Shown here one piece after another: positions 53,766-63,222 of a stretch of DNA of 64,000 bases. Origin of the DNA: Leptospira ellinghausenii (GTDB taxonomy: Bacteria; Spirochaetota; Leptospiria; Leptospirales; Leptospiraceae); NCBI RefSeq assembly GCF_003114815.1, contig NZ_BFAZ01000009.1, forward strand, positions 868,001 to 932,000, written 5' to 3'. The position numbers and the translations under genes are program-made. Under the pieces are notes generated by a model. It saw only the letters and a program-made list of their open reading frames with translations, did not search any database and was not told the DNA's origin. Within the stretch, counting starts at the first letter, position 1. Each line of letters starts with the position of its first letter.

Positions 53766-54596
53766 TTAAAATTCTCCTTCTACATTTGTTTCAGTGTTCG
53801 GTAAACGAGTGTCAGGTAGTCCATATTTACTTTCTCCTGGTCCTCGTTTTGTAGACTTCTCAGTTAAAATGATGATATCCACTCTTCTGTTAAAAGCCTT
53901 TGCTTCTGGTGTACCTTCATTTTCCAACACAAGAGGTCTGTAGGATCCAAAGCTCACTGCTTGGAACCAACTAGGCTCAATTTCTTCTGCATTGATCATA
54001 AACACAGTGGCGTTCACTGCCCTTGCTCCCGCCAAATCCCAGTTATTGATATATTCTCTTTCTTCACGACCAGGTCGACTCACTGGATTCACAGCATCAT
54101 CATCACTATGCCCTTCCACGCGAACAAATCGTTCTAGTCCTTTGATAAGACCTGCAGCTTTTCTTAATGTTTCTCGAATCGCCGGTGTTAAAATTGCTGA
54201 CCCTGGATAAAAATAATCAGCACCTACAAGTGAAATTACAAGGCCTCTTTCGTTTTCCGAAATCCGAACCTTTCCTGCTTCTACTTCTGGTTTGAAAACT
54301 TCTTGTGCATCTTTTTTAGATTTGGATAGGTTACGACCTACCACTTGGGATGGCAAAGATTCAATTTGCATTCCCATCTCTTCCAAAGATCCTTTTGATA
54401 ATGTTTGTCCACCTGTGAAAAATCCTGTGGTGGATTTAAATGCCGAGAGAATGATTTGCATTTCCTTTGCATCTGTTTTCCCTGTTGTATACAAAAGGAT
54501 AAAGAAACAAAGGAGAAGTGTCACCATGTCCCCGTAAGTTGCCATGAACTCGGGAACTTTTTGGATACACTCAGGACATTTTTCTTTTTTCGCCAT
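53766..54596 (-). CDS. motB: Flagellar motor stator protein MotB
   Basis: 276 aa. The single TM helix begins with the proton-carrying aspartate D23 in ATYGDMVTLLLCFFILLY. A CxxC pair (KCPEC, residues 7-10) stands at the N-terminus. The C-terminal OmpA-like peptidoglycan-binding domain shows RVEGHSDDD, NWDLAGARAVNA and FNRRVDIIIL. Together with MotA it forms the proton channel that drives periplasmic flagella rotation. motA lies 9 bp upstream. Confidence 0.96.
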   Translation of the reverse strand: MAKKEKCPECIQKVPEFMATYGDMVTLLLCFFILLYTTGKTDAKEMQIILSAFKSTTGFFTGGQTLSKGSLEEMGMQIESLPSQVVGRNLSKSKKDAQEVFKPEVEAGKVRISENERGLVISLVGADYFYPGSAILTPAIRETLRKAAGLIKGLERFVRVEGHSDDDAVNPVSRPGREEREYINNWDLAGARAVNATVFMINAEEIEPSWFQAVSFGSYRPLVLENEGTPEAKAFNRRVDIIILTEKSTKRGPGESKYGLPDTRLPNTETNVEGEF

Positions 54597-54605
54597 GGCT
54601 AAGGA

Positions 54606-55388
54606 TTAATCTCCATCATCTTTTAAGGCAACACGTTCTGCTGGAGTTAAGAAACTCGCAAGTTTCTCTTTTACAATCCTTGGGTTATCACCTGATTGGA
54701 TTGATAGTGTTCCCTCTACCATTACTTGTTTGATCACAAGTTCATCTTCTGATCTACGTGTGAGTTTTCTTACTACCGGTGCTGCGAATAAGTTCTGAGC
54801 AAGAGATCCGTATAATGTTGTAATAAGAGCTGTCGCCATACCTTGTCCAATGGCACTCGCATCCCCACCACCTAAGTTCTTTAACATCCCCACAAGACCC
54901 ACAAGGGTCCCAAGCATTCCGAAGCCTGGCGCAAAACCAGCGTAGGCATCCCACCAACCACGGCCATACGCATGACGTGAAGCAGTGTTTCCAATTTCGG
55001 TTTCCATGATGTTACGGACAAGTTCGGGATCCGTTCCATCCACTACGAGTTGGATTCCTTTCTTTAAAAATTCTTCCGGTAATTCGTTGATATCATCTTC
55101 TAAGGCAAGTAAACCTTCTCGACGAGCTTTTTCAGAGAAACTAACAAGTGTCGTGATGAGTCCAGGTAAATCTGAAGGTGGATTTTGAAATGCCTTTTTG
55201 GTCACCGCACCCACACCAATGGTGGATGTCCAAGGAAATGAAATGATCGTGGCAGCAGCAGCCCCACCAAATGTAATCATTACCGAGGGAATATCAATAA
55301 GGTCTGTTAATGCAAGACCCCCTGAAACAACCCCTAATAACATCAAGGCCGCTCCTAGGGCCAAACCAATGACTGTAGCTATATCCAT
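54606..55388 (-). CDS. motA: Flagellar motor stator protein MotA
   Basis: 260 aa with four TM helices. Family marks are MITFGGAAAATIISFPW, the cytosolic loop REGLLALEDDINELPEEFLKKGIQLVVDG, and GTLVGLVGMLKNLGG with GMATALITTLYGSLAQNLFAAP, the third/fourth helix region that packs around MotB. It follows flbD by 3 bp and precedes motB. Confidence 0.96.
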   Translation of the reverse strand: MDIATVIGLALGAALMLLGVVSGGLALTDLIDIPSVMITFGGAAAATIISFPWTSTIGVGAVTKKAFQNPPSDLPGLITTLVSFSEKARREGLLALEDDINELPEEFLKKGIQLVVDGTDPELVRNIMETEIGNTASRHAYGRGWWDAYAGFAPGFGMLGTLVGLVGMLKNLGGGDASAIGQGMATALITTLYGSLAQNLFAAPVVRKLTRRSEDELVIKQVMVEGTLSIQSGDNPRIVKEKLASFLTPAERVALKDDGD

Positions 55389-55391
55389 TTC

Positions 55392-55610
55392 TTATGTTTC
55401 CTCAGGCCTTCTATCACTCACTCGAGGTAGGTTGTGGATTCTTGTTTGGTAAGTGATTACCTTTTCCACAACATCCGCAACAGACTCTTGTACAATGAAT
55501 TTCTTTTCATTCACAAGAGTGATGATCGTATCTGGATTGGCTTCAATTGTCTCAATCAAATCTGCATTGAGAACAAATTCAGCCCCTTTGAGTCGGTGTA
55601 AAATGACCAA
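55392..55610 (-). CDS. flbD: FlbD-family flagellar protein
   Basis: 72 aa. FlbD-type small protein: MVILHRLKGAEFVLNADLIE, EANPDTIITLVNEKKFIVQESVADVVEKVI. This short protein is found before motA in spirochaetes and Firmicutes, normally right after flgE; here the upstream gene is instead a glycosyltransferase, 21 bp away. Function is not known; motility context supports the name. Confidence 0.9.
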   Translation of the reverse strand: MVILHRLKGAEFVLNADLIETIEANPDTIITLVNEKKFIVQESVADVVEKVITYQTRIHNLPRVSDRRPEET

Positions 55611-55631
55611 GAGATCCCCCTTCAGAGATTT

Positions 55632-56711
55632 CTATTTATGTCTATCGACTACCTTTCGAATTTCGCTTACGAATTTTTCTTCCGTAAATCGATTGATGGA
55701 ATTTTGGAAATCCCAACGTTTAAATTGGATTTTTTCGGCCCGCTTGATGGCGTCGTTTAAGGATTTTACGGTCTGTTCTTCAAAAAAGACACCTGTTTTG
55801 CCATCTTTTACCGACTCGAGAGCCCCACCTTTACCATAGGCGATGACAGGAGTGGCGTAGGCCTGAGATTCCACTGGTGTGATCCCAAAGTCTTCCATCC
55901 CTGGAAAGATAAACCCACGTGCTTTTTTATAGAGTTCAACCACTTCCTGACGAGGTAACCCTTTTTTCCAAAGGATGTTTTTCGGAAGATTTTTCGTGAG
56001 ATTCCCTTCTTCTTGCCCCCCACCCACAAGGATGAGTGGTTTTCCATTTTCACGGAAGGCTTCGATGGCTAAGTCAATTTTTTTATAAGGAGCAAAGGCA
56101 GATACCATCAGATAATAATCATCTTTGGAATTATCATGCACTCGAAAGTCTTGGGGCAAACATGGTGGATAAATGATTTTATAATCACGCCTATAATACT
56201 TTTGTATTCGTCTTCCCACAAAATGAGAGTTACATGTAAAATAATCCACTCGGTTTGCTGAGGCGGCATCCCAAGTGCGTAGGTAATTGGCTATTGATTG
56301 TAATAGGAAAAATTTAAAACCCTTCCTTGCCGGAAAATAATCATAATACATATCCCAAACATAACGCATGGGACTATGAACATAACTCAAATGAAATGTA
56401 TCTGGGTGAGGGATCACACCTTTTGCAACACAGTGAGAAGAACTGATCACAACATCATACCCTTTTAGGTCCAATGTTTCAATCGCAGTTGGAAATAATG
56501 GCAAATAATATCTGTAGTACTTTTCTTTGAACGGTAAATTGTTAGTGAAAGCTGTTGTGATCTTTCGATTTTCAATTCTTGCGTTGAGTTTACCTTTTGA
56601 GTAAAAAAGACTAAACAAATCTGCTTCTGGATAGGCTTTTAACATACTATCGAGGACAACTTCTCCTCCTCGCATTCCAGTGAGCCAGTCATGTATAATT
56701 GCAACTTTCAT
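55632..56711 (-). CDS. GT4-family glycosyltransferase
   Basis: 359 aa GT-B enzyme: the N-terminal MKVAIIHDWLTGMRGGEVVLDSM, LMVSAFAPYKKIDLAIEAF at the domain joint, GLPRQEVVELYKKARGFIFP, and the nucleotide-sugar site EDFGITPVESQA (E-x7-E). This subgroup includes mannosyltransferases such as WbaZ acting in surface polysaccharide synthesis; the sugar here is unproven. It overlaps the MCE gene by 1 bp and is followed by flbD, so envelope and motor genes share a transcript. Confidence 0.9.
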   Translation of the reverse strand: MKVAIIHDWLTGMRGGEVVLDSMLKAYPEADLFSLFYSKGKLNARIENRKITTAFTNNLPFKEKYYRYYLPLFPTAIETLDLKGYDVVISSSHCVAKGVIPHPDTFHLSYVHSPMRYVWDMYYDYFPARKGFKFFLLQSIANYLRTWDAASANRVDYFTCNSHFVGRRIQKYYRRDYKIIYPPCLPQDFRVHDNSKDDYYLMVSAFAPYKKIDLAIEAFRENGKPLILVGGGQEEGNLTKNLPKNILWKKGLPRQEVVELYKKARGFIFPGMEDFGITPVESQAYATPVIAYGKGGALESVKDGKTGVFFEEQTVKSLNDAIKRAEKIQFKRWDFQNSINRFTEEKFVSEIRKVVDRHK

Positions 56712-57505
56712 TATTCTTGTGGTCCAATCCTTCTTCCCGTAATCGGCGTCGTACGGCCGTAATACGATGCTGTAATTAAAAATGGTATAGGCATGGTATT
56801 CTCTAAATTTCTAGAACTTTCCATATACCTTCTACCTTCTTTTCCGATGGTTTCTGCGTCTTTGATCGTAGCAAGTAACTCATCATACATCTCAGTACTT
56901 CCAATGATTTTGGGAATTGTACCTTCTGTTTGGTTTAATTTATCGGTGATGGACCGAAAATCCAATGTGATTTGTCTGAGGTCAGAACGATTTTCTTCCA
57001 TCGTGGCAGAAGTTGCTTTGAAAAAATCATCGAAATACCTTGCAGAGGGTAAGTAATCAGGAGATTTTTCCCCTTCACGAAATGTGGGTTTAAAAAAGGC
57101 ACGTTTCCCATCGGAACTACCTGGGTTGATATTGATGATCCTTCCTGAAAATAATGTCACAGTTTGGAAATCCACTTCATAATTATCCCAAAGGGTAAGT
57201 GGGTCTTCGAGTGCAATGTGTAATTCGATCGCATGATCCATGTTATGGTCAAGGAACCGCCTGTCTGGAACATCCATCAGTGGCCTAGAATCAATATGAG
57301 CAACATACCCTTTTTGAATCCCAAGGATTCTAACTTCTGTCCCTTCTTTGATTCCATCAATACGTGAATAAAATAACGAAAGTCGGTAAGGGTATTTTTT
57401 AGTGGGCCTGTCTGGTTGGATGACAGTCGTAAAAAATGCAAAAACTAAAATCGAAAAAAAAATGATACCAGTGATGGTTTCGTTATTTAATTTTTTTGAT
57501 TTCAC
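56711..57505 (-). CDS. MCE/MlaD-family lipid-transport protein
   Basis: From GTG 57505 the protein is 264 aa: one TM helix (ITGIIFFSILVFAFFTTVI) then an MCE domain (YRLSLFYSRIDGIKEGTEVRILGIQKGYVAHID) and an extended C-terminal tail. MCE proteins form rings that shuttle phospholipids between membranes; no MlaE/MlaF genes are adjacent. The frame is open up to TTG 57547, but the GTG keeps the signal anchor near the start. Confidence 0.85.
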   Translation of the reverse strand: MKSKKLNNETITGIIFFSILVFAFFTTVIQPDRPTKKYPYRLSLFYSRIDGIKEGTEVRILGIQKGYVAHIDSRPLMDVPDRRFLDHNMDHAIELHIALEDPLTLWDNYEVDFQTVTLFSGRIININPGSSDGKRAFFKPTFREGEKSPDYLPSARYFDDFFKATSATMEENRSDLRQITLDFRSITDKLNQTEGTIPKIIGSTEMYDELLATIKDAETIGKEGRRYMESSRNLENTMPIPFLITASYYGRTTPITGRRIGPQE

Positions 57506-57576
57506 GGGGGACTCAAAGTACTTTCCCTCAAAAGAAAGAGTTGGCAAGCAGATTTTCCGTGAGTGAATGGGATGAG

Positions 57577-58557
57577 ATGAAAGCTGTCACCATCCTCAAA
57601 TACGATGAAATCGAACCACAATTGGAACTCCGCGAAAAAGAAATTCCTACACCGAAAGAAAACGAAGTTAGGATCAAAATCCACCTCTCTCCCATCAATC
57701 CATCGGATTTGATGTTCATTCGTGGTTTGTATGGATTCAAAAAAAAAGCACCTGTCTCTGCAGGATTTGAAGCCAGTGGAACCGTCGACGCAGTAGGAAG
57801 TGCCATCAAAACATTAAAAGTTGGTATGGCTGTTTCCTGTGTAGCCCCTCAAAATGATGGGTCTTGGGCTGAGTATATGATCACAACGGAAGACAACTGT
57901 TTACCGTTAGTGGATGGTGTCACACTCGACGAAGGTTCTAGTTTTTTTGTAAACCCAATGACTGCTTGGGCGATGGTATCTCGATGCCAAAAAGAAGGAC
58001 ACCAAGCAATGATCCAAACGGCAGCTGCAAGTGCCCTTGGCAAAATGGTGGTTCGCCTTTGTAAAGAGAAAGGAATTCCACTCATCAACATCGTGCGAAA
58101 AAAAGAACAAGAAGATACCTTAACTGAAATTGGTGCGGAACATATTTTAAATTCCAGTTCACCTAATTACCAAAAGGAATTATTCAAACTTTCCAAAAAA
58201 CTAAACGCAACATATGCCATTGATGCAGTCGCTGGGGAAACAGCACAATCCTTAGTGGAATGTATGCCATATGGTGCAAAAATAGTTTGTTATGGTGCCT
58301 TGTCTGAAAAACCATTTTCTGTGAACTCAGGGATCATTCTTTTCCAAAACAAAAAAATTGAAGGTTTTTGGTTGTCTTCATGGATTTATGAAATTGGATT
58401 GGAAGAGTTTCAGAAACAAGCAAAGGAAGCGCAAAAATACTTAAAGACTGTTTTCCAAACAAAAATCAACAAACGATTTAAGTTTGAAGAATACAAAGAA
58501 GGTTTAGAATTTTATAAACAACATATGACCGATGGGAAGGTAGTGTTTGGTCCGTAA
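57577..58557 (+). CDS. MDR-family oxidoreductase (quinone/enoyl reductase-like)
   Basis: 326 aa from ATG 57577 (preceded by GGGATGAG). GroES-like domain with INPSDLMFIRGLYGFKKKAP and GFEASGTVDAVG, then a Rossmann domain with QTAAASALGKMVVRLCKEKGIPLI. No zinc-binding cysteine cluster is seen, so it belongs to the zinc-free NADPH:quinone reductase or 2-enoyl reductase type. Upstream TTG 57496 would reach into the MCE gene and is unlikely. The lipoprotein gene after it overlaps by 11 bp. Confidence 0.88.
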   Translation: MKAVTILKYDEIEPQLELREKEIPTPKENEVRIKIHLSPINPSDLMFIRGLYGFKKKAPVSAGFEASGTVDAVGSAIKTLKVGMAVSCVAPQNDGSWAEYMITTEDNCLPLVDGVTLDEGSSFFVNPMTAWAMVSRCQKEGHQAMIQTAAASALGKMVVRLCKEKGIPLINIVRKKEQEDTLTEIGAEHILNSSSPNYQKELFKLSKKLNATYAIDAVAGETAQSLVECMPYGAKIVCYGALSEKPFSVNSGIILFQNKKIEGFWLSSWIYEIGLEEFQKQAKEAQKYLKTVFQTKINKRFKFEEYKEGLEFYKQHMTDGKVVFGP

Positions 58558-59083
58558 CGTTGTAAAACAATTTGGAATCTATTTTTTTATATCATTGGTA
58601 TTCATCAATTGTATCAGTGATACAAAAAAAAATTTAGAAAGTCTAAAGGCGTGTAAGTTTGATTTGGTGGACGTTCGTGTCGAATTAAAACCAAATCCTA
58701 GTTTTCCATTGATACCTCTTCTTGATTTGTACCCCCAAGTATCTGTTACAAATCCTAATCCTACAAAAGTCAGCATTTACGAATTCGATTTGGATATCTC
58801 ACTCGTAACAAACCAAGGCAAAGAATATATTGGAAAACTCCAAAACCAAACTCCAGTGGAAGTAGAACCAAATTCAGAAACACTTGTTGTTTTAAAACTA
58901 GTTCCTGAACAAAAAGGTTCCCTCCTTCCCAAATTACTTTTGTTAGCAAAACAATTGGGAGAGGCTGCAAAAAAAGGGGAAGAAGCAGAGTTTGAAATTT
59001 ATGGAACCGTACAGATAGATAGTGTATTTGGAAAATTACCAGTCCCTGTTCGGGAAGTCTCTCGGATCAAACTGAAACGATGA
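58547..59083 (+). CDS. LEA14-like putative lipoprotein
   Basis: 178 aa starting at a TTG that overlaps the MDR gene by 11 bp (AAGG upstream). A signal with lipobox-like FINC is followed by a WHy/LEA14-type beta sandwich: DVRVELKPNPSFP, VSVTNPNPTKVSIYEFDLDISLV (the NPN signature), and EVEPNSETLVVLKLV. This fold occurs in desiccation and stress proteins and in outer-envelope lipoproteins. Part of a three-gene string of small envelope proteins. Confidence 0.78.
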   Translation: MVRNVVKQFGIYFFISLVFINCISDTKKNLESLKACKFDLVDVRVELKPNPSFPLIPLLDLYPQVSVTNPNPTKVSIYEFDLDISLVTNQGKEYIGKLQNQTPVEVEPNSETLVVLKLVPEQKGSLLPKLLLLAKQLGEAAKKGEEAEFEIYGTVQIDSVFGKLPVPVREVSRIKLKR

Positions 59084-59388
59084 ACCAAAAACTTCTCTCG
59101 ATTATTCTTTTCGTTAACTTCACTTTGGTGTTCTCTAGTTGTATCCAACAACGAGATGATTTATTTTATTCTGCGCAAGAAGGGAACCAAAAGATTTTTG
59201 AAAAGTATACTTTAAAAAACTCAGCATGTGGTTCTAATAAATTACCTGGAGCACTTGCTTTAGGTAGAGTCAAAATCGACGATGCAAATCTTTGTTTTAG
59301 AGCCATTGAACTCACAACTTGCCCTGCTTGGAATACCGAAGGGTACACTCCCGATTCTTGTAAGGCGATTGGAACAAGTTTTCGTTAA
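59080..59388 (+). CDS. Small cysteine-containing lipoprotein
   Basis: 102 aa with lipobox FSSC (signal MNQKLLSIILFVNFTLVFSSC). The mature part has four further Cys (ACGSN, NLCFR, TTCPAW, DSCKA), enough for two disulfides, and no known domain. The ATG overlaps the previous stop by 4 bp. Hypothetical, but well supported as a gene by overlap and signal. Confidence 0.72.
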   Translation: MNQKLLSIILFVNFTLVFSSCIQQRDDLFYSAQEGNQKIFEKYTLKNSACGSNKLPGALALGRVKIDDANLCFRAIELTTCPAWNTEGYTPDSCKAIGTSFR

Positions 59389-59390
59389 CT

Positions 59391-59900
59391 ATGTGGCGTT
59401 ATTTATTTGATTTATCAACTGCAGAAATGTTTCTTTTCGCAGCATTGGGACTCGCCGGTGTTTTTTTACTTTTATTTGGAAAACTTAGAAAAAAAGAATC
59501 AGCCTCCAATCAAAAATCAAAATCCAACTCCACTCCTTTAGAAAACAATAGAAATTCCGATGGAAAATCCAAAAAGGATTCCAAATCACCAAAAGATAAC
59601 AATTTAAAGGTGATGGAAATTTTTGATTATAATGGTACAAAAATCCTGCACCAAGACGGAGCTTATACAGTCAATGACCAAGGTGTTGTTACCAATTATA
59701 TGAATTGGAATCTCTTACCATCAAAATATCAAAAGATGGTTAAGGAACTCGACAATCGTTCGTTAGGGGAAAAGGGACAGGATTATTTTTTGGAAATGAT
59801 TAACGGTTTTTATTATGTATCCCTGCCAGGAGGAAAAAAGAAGAGATACGACTCGATCCAAAGTATCCCGGCAGACATACGCAAACGATTGGGTGTTTAA
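59391..59900 (+). CDS. Single-TM hypothetical protein
   Basis: 169 aa: one TM helix (MFLFAALGLAGVFLLLFG, about 13-30), then a Lys/Ser/Asn-rich disordered stretch (31-75), then a folded domain (about 80-169) with IFDYNGTKILHQDGAYTVND and NWNLLPSKYQKMVKELDNRS and a basic end. No family recognised. It ends 14 bp before an intrinsic terminator and appears to close the 57577-59900 operon. Confidence 0.7.
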   Translation: MWRYLFDLSTAEMFLFAALGLAGVFLLLFGKLRKKESASNQKSKSNSTPLENNRNSDGKSKKDSKSPKDNNLKVMEIFDYNGTKILHQDGAYTVNDQGVVTNYMNWNLLPSKYQKMVKELDNRSLGEKGQDYFLEMINGFYYVSLPGGKKKRYDSIQSIPADIRKRLGV

Positions 59901-59907
59901 TTTTATC

Positions 59908-60843
59908 TTACGTCGAAAGTACTTCTACTTTCTTTTTTCTTTTGATCTCTTGTTTTTGTTTTCGAACATGTGCCATTTCTTCTTTTTTAAGACGATCTCT
60001 TTGAATGCCTTCTTCAATCACTTTTTTAGGCGGTTTTTTTAAGTCCCAAACAATCCCAAACCAACTTAATACTTTTAGAATGTAATAAGTAATATCAATT
60101 TCATACCAATAAAAACCTTGGTTCACCGACGAACAGTAGTAATGGTGGTTATTGTGCCAACCTTCACCCATTGTGAGTAGTGCCAACCAAACATTGTTTT
60201 TACTTGTGTCTCTAGACTCAAAGCGAACCGACCCATACACGTGAGAAAGTGAATTGATGGTCCAAGTGGCATGGCCTAAGATAAAAGTGGATACAGCATA
60301 ACCATATACAAGCCAAGCCCAACCACCAACCGCATACAATAGAATTGCATAGGTAAGAGGAGGGATCCAGTGGTTCCGATCAAGCCAACGTAATTCTGGG
60401 TATTTATAAAAATCGGGGATCAGTTTGGCTTCATAATCATTGTAATCATCTCTTAAAAACCAAAACATATGGGAATACCAAAATCCTTTCCGGCTAGGGG
60501 AGTGGATGTCTTTTTCGGTATCAGAATACTTGTGGTGGTTTCTGTGGTGAGCTGCCCACCACAAAGCACCTTTTTGCATTGACATGGACCCGATCCAAGC
60601 AAGGACAAATTGGAAAACACGGGATGTCTTAAACGATGCGTGGGAAAAATAACGATGGTAAGCACCTGTGATTCCGAACATACGAAGGAAATAAGAACCA
60701 ACCGCAACCCAAACGAGAGTCCAGGAAAACGGGACGGTAAATACCGTTAAGACAGTCGCTTGGACGAGAAAAAATAAAATGAGGAAAAGTAAAGGTGCCT
60801 GTTCTTTGACAACAGGTTCCACCGAAGAAGATGCAGAATTCAT
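59908..60843 (-). CDS. Acyl-CoA / fatty acid desaturase (delta-9 type)
   Basis: 311 aa membrane di-iron enzyme with all three histidine boxes: HRYFSH (residues 63-68), HRNHH (about 100-104) and HNNHH (about 233-237). Four TM helices flank them. It introduces a double bond into acyl chains, normally delta-9 of stearoyl groups, which adjusts membrane fluidity. The tail is Lys/Arg/Glu-rich. Divergent from lysC. Its last codons carry the terminator of the opposite operon. Confidence 0.93.
   Translation of the reverse strand: MNSASSSVEPVVKEQAPLLFLILFFLVQATVLTVFTVPFSWTLVWVAVGSYFLRMFGITGAYHRYFSHASFKTSRVFQFVLAWIGSMSMQKGALWWAAHHRNHHKYSDTEKDIHSPSRKGFWYSHMFWFLRDDYNDYEAKLIPDFYKYPELRWLDRNHWIPPLTYAILLYAVGGWAWLVYGYAVSTFILGHATWTINSLSHVYGSVRFESRDTSKNNVWLALLTMGEGWHNNHHYYCSSVNQGFYWYEIDITYYILKVLSWFGIVWDLKKPPKKVIEEGIQRDRLKKEEMAHVRKQKQEIKRKKKVEVLST
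59915..59940 (+). terminator. Intrinsic terminator of the 57577-59900 operon
   Basis: GAAAGTA (59915-59921) pairs with TACTTTC (59926-59932) over CTTC, followed by TTTTTTCT. It lies inside the 3' coding end of the opposing desaturase gene, where the T tract spells its lysine codons. Confidence 0.75.
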
Positions 60844-60945
60844 TCAATAACCTATACTTATTGGAGTCTTTCCAAAGGGTTTGGTTGCAAAAAAATTCAT
60901 TCTACTTGATTCCCGATTTGCCTCTCCTACCCTGTCCATAAACCC

Positions 60946-62160
60946 ATGTCATCGAAAATCGTTGTCCAAAAATACGGTGGAACCTCTGTTGGTGACACCA
61001 CCAAAATTAAAAATGTGGCCAAACGCATCAAACGTTACCACGACGAAGGCCAAAAGGTTGCTGTTGTTGTTTCTGCAATGGGACATACTACAGACGAACT
61101 GGTGGACCTTGCTGATCAAATTTCGAAAAACCCCCCAAAACGGGAAATGGATATGTTACTTTCTACTGGGGAACAAGTATCCATTGCCTTACTTGCCATT
61201 GCTCTCAATGAATTAGGAGTTCCTGCACAATCGTTTACAGGTTCTCAATTAAAAATTTTAACAGATGGAAACTTTTCCAATGGTAAAATTGAAATGATCG
61301 ATCGCTCCAGAATCGACGAAGCCTTTAACAAAGGAAAGGTGGTAATCGTTGCTGGTTTCCAAGGAATCGATAAAGACGAAAACATTGTCACCTTAGGACG
61401 AGGTGGAAGTGATACCTCCGCTGTGGCTCTCGCTGCAGCCCTCGGTGCAGACGAATGTGAAATTTATACTGACGTAGATGGGGTTTATACAGCTGACCCA
61501 AGAAAAATCCCAACTGCCAAAATGCACAAACAAATCACTTATGAAGAAATGTTGGAACTAGCAAGTTTAGGAGCTGGTGTCCTACATTCACGAAGTGTGG
61601 AATTAGGGATGAACTATAACGTGGTCATCCACGTTCGATCAAGTTTCCATGACAAACCGGGAACATTAGTAATGAGTGAGGATAAAATTATGGAAAAAAT
61701 GAAAGTGAGTGGAGTAACAGCAAAAAGTGACCAAGCGCGTGTTACGATTGCGGATGTAAAAGACAAACCAGGAATTGCTGCTGATCTTTTCACTCAACTA
61801 TCCAACAAAGATGTCATCGTAGATGTCATTGTACAATCCTCACCAAGAGATGGAATCAATACCATTTCCTTTACAATTGCAAAAAAAGACATTGGTGCGA
61901 CAAAACCAATCATAGAAGCCTATGCCAAAGAACATGGAAACGGTAAGGCAGAAATCGATGAAAATATTTCGATTGTTTCTGCAGTCGGTGTTGGAATGAA
62001 ATCACATGTTGGAGTGGCTGCAAAAATGTTCCAATCGCTCGCAGAAAAAAACATCAACATCGAAATGATTTCCACATCTGAGATTAAAATCTCTTGTGTC
62101 ATCAAACAAAACCAAGCGGAAGATGCAGTAAAAGCTTTACACACTACCTTTATTGGGTAG
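60946..62160 (+). CDS. lysC: Aspartate kinase
   Basis: 404 aa. Aspartokinase catalyses the first step to lysine, threonine and methionine. The start [11 protein letters not shown], the [14 protein letters not shown] segment, [31 protein letters not shown], and two C-terminal ACT domains ([17 protein letters not shown] and [16 protein letters not shown]) fit the single-function type regulated by end products. Start at ATG 60946; no clear ribosome site precedes it. A SurA-like gene follows 12 bp later. Confidence 0.95.
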   Translation: MSSKIVVQKYGGTSVGDTTKIKNVAKRIKRYHDEGQKVAVVVSAMGHTTDELVDLADQISKNPPKREMDMLLSTGEQVSIALLAIALNELGVPAQSFTGSQLKILTDGNFSNGKIEMIDRSRIDEAFNKGKVVIVAGFQGIDKDENIVTLGRGGSDTSAVALAAALGADECEIYTDVDGVYTADPRKIPTAKMHKQITYEEMLELASLGAGVLHSRSVELGMNYNVVIHVRSSFHDKPGTLVMSEDKIMEKMKVSGVTAKSDQARVTIADVKDKPGIAADLFTQLSNKDVIVDVIVQSSPRDGINTISFTIAKKDIGATKPIIEAYAKEHGNGKAEIDENISIVSAVGVGMKSHVGVAAKMFQSLAEKNINIEMISTSEIKISCVIKQNQAEDAVKALHTTFIG

Positions 62161-62172
62161 ATTTATGACCGT

Positions 62173-63222
62173 ATGCAAAAAAGAATTCGAATCTCGCGTA
62201 ACTTCGTTTTAGTTTTTGCAGGGGTTGTTTGTTTTGCTCTCGCTGTTCCTACAAAACCTCTCAACTCCTATGAATCACTCAATGCAGTTCTAGCCATTGT
62301 TGGTCCAAAATCCATATCCACTTTGGATTATGAAGAAGGTGTAGAGCGGTATAAAAACCTTTCTCGATTTTTCCCGAATTACCGCAAAAAAGGTTCTCTC
62401 CATTCGCAGGTGATCGACTTTCTCATTGATCGGGCTGTGGTTGATATTGTTGCTGAAGAAGAATCAATCCAAGTCAATGAAAAACGAATCGAAGCAGAAA
62501 TTCAAAAAAGAATGGATGCTCAAGGAATTAGTGACTTAGAACAATTTAAAAAATCGGTTCAAAACCAATTTAATTTACCGTATGACATTTGGTTGGATGA
62601 CCTCCCATACCAAATCAAAAAAGGACAACTTCTACAAATTAAAGTAAGTCCTCCACTTCCTTCAGAACAAGAAGTTCAATCATGGTATAACAAAAACAAG
62701 TCGAAGGTTGGAAATGAATTTAAGTTTCGTGAGCTTGTTTTTTCACCAGCCAATGGTTCTATTGAAGAAGAATCTCGTTTGTTTAACGAACTTACTGAAA
62801 TTAGAAACAAATCTATAAATGACCCTTCTTTTTTTAAGCTTGTCGCATCAGGTCCAAGAAATGAATCGCGTTACCGATTGAATGGAGGACTTGTTAACTG
62901 GGTACCTACATTTGAATTGTACAAAACCCAACCATCCACTGCTTCTGTGTTAGCACAAGTTGGTGGCCAAGGTAAATTCTCTGAAGTATTCCGCGATGAT
63001 AGAAAACGATACTGTTTAGTTTATATTGAAGGAATGAGACCAACACCTCTCGATGCTGTCAGGAAAGGGATCCAGGGATTTTTATTTCGTGAAAAGGAAC
63101 AAACATCTTTTGAAGAATGGGTTGTTGTCACTCGCAAAAATATGGCAATCACGATCTTCGATCCTATTTACATCAAAGAACATAATATAAATAATCCAGA
63201 AGAAAAGTACAATTCAGATTAA
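62173..63222 (+). CDS. SurA-like periplasmic chaperone (LIC12922-type)
   Basis: 349 aa: a signal anchor (NFVLVFAGVVCFALAVP), an N-terminal helical chaperone part (about 40-160) with FLIDRAVVDIVAEEE, and a parvulin-like region (about 175-290, FKFRELVFSPANGS ... LNGGLVNWVP) before a C-terminal helix. This matches from memory the SurA-like Leptospira protein LIC12922. Likely assists outer-membrane protein folding; isomerase activity is uncertain. TAATG overlap with the next gene. Confidence 0.82.
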   Translation: MQKRIRISRNFVLVFAGVVCFALAVPTKPLNSYESLNAVLAIVGPKSISTLDYEEGVERYKNLSRFFPNYRKKGSLHSQVIDFLIDRAVVDIVAEEESIQVNEKRIEAEIQKRMDAQGISDLEQFKKSVQNQFNLPYDIWLDDLPYQIKKGQLLQIKVSPPLPSEQEVQSWYNKNKSKVGNEFKFRELVFSPANGSIEEESRLFNELTEIRNKSINDPSFFKLVASGPRNESRYRLNGGLVNWVPTFELYKTQPSTASVLAQVGGQGKFSEVFRDDRKRYCLVYIEGMRPTPLDAVRKGIQGFLFREKEQTSFEEWVVVTRKNMAITIFDPIYIKEHNINNPEEKYNSD

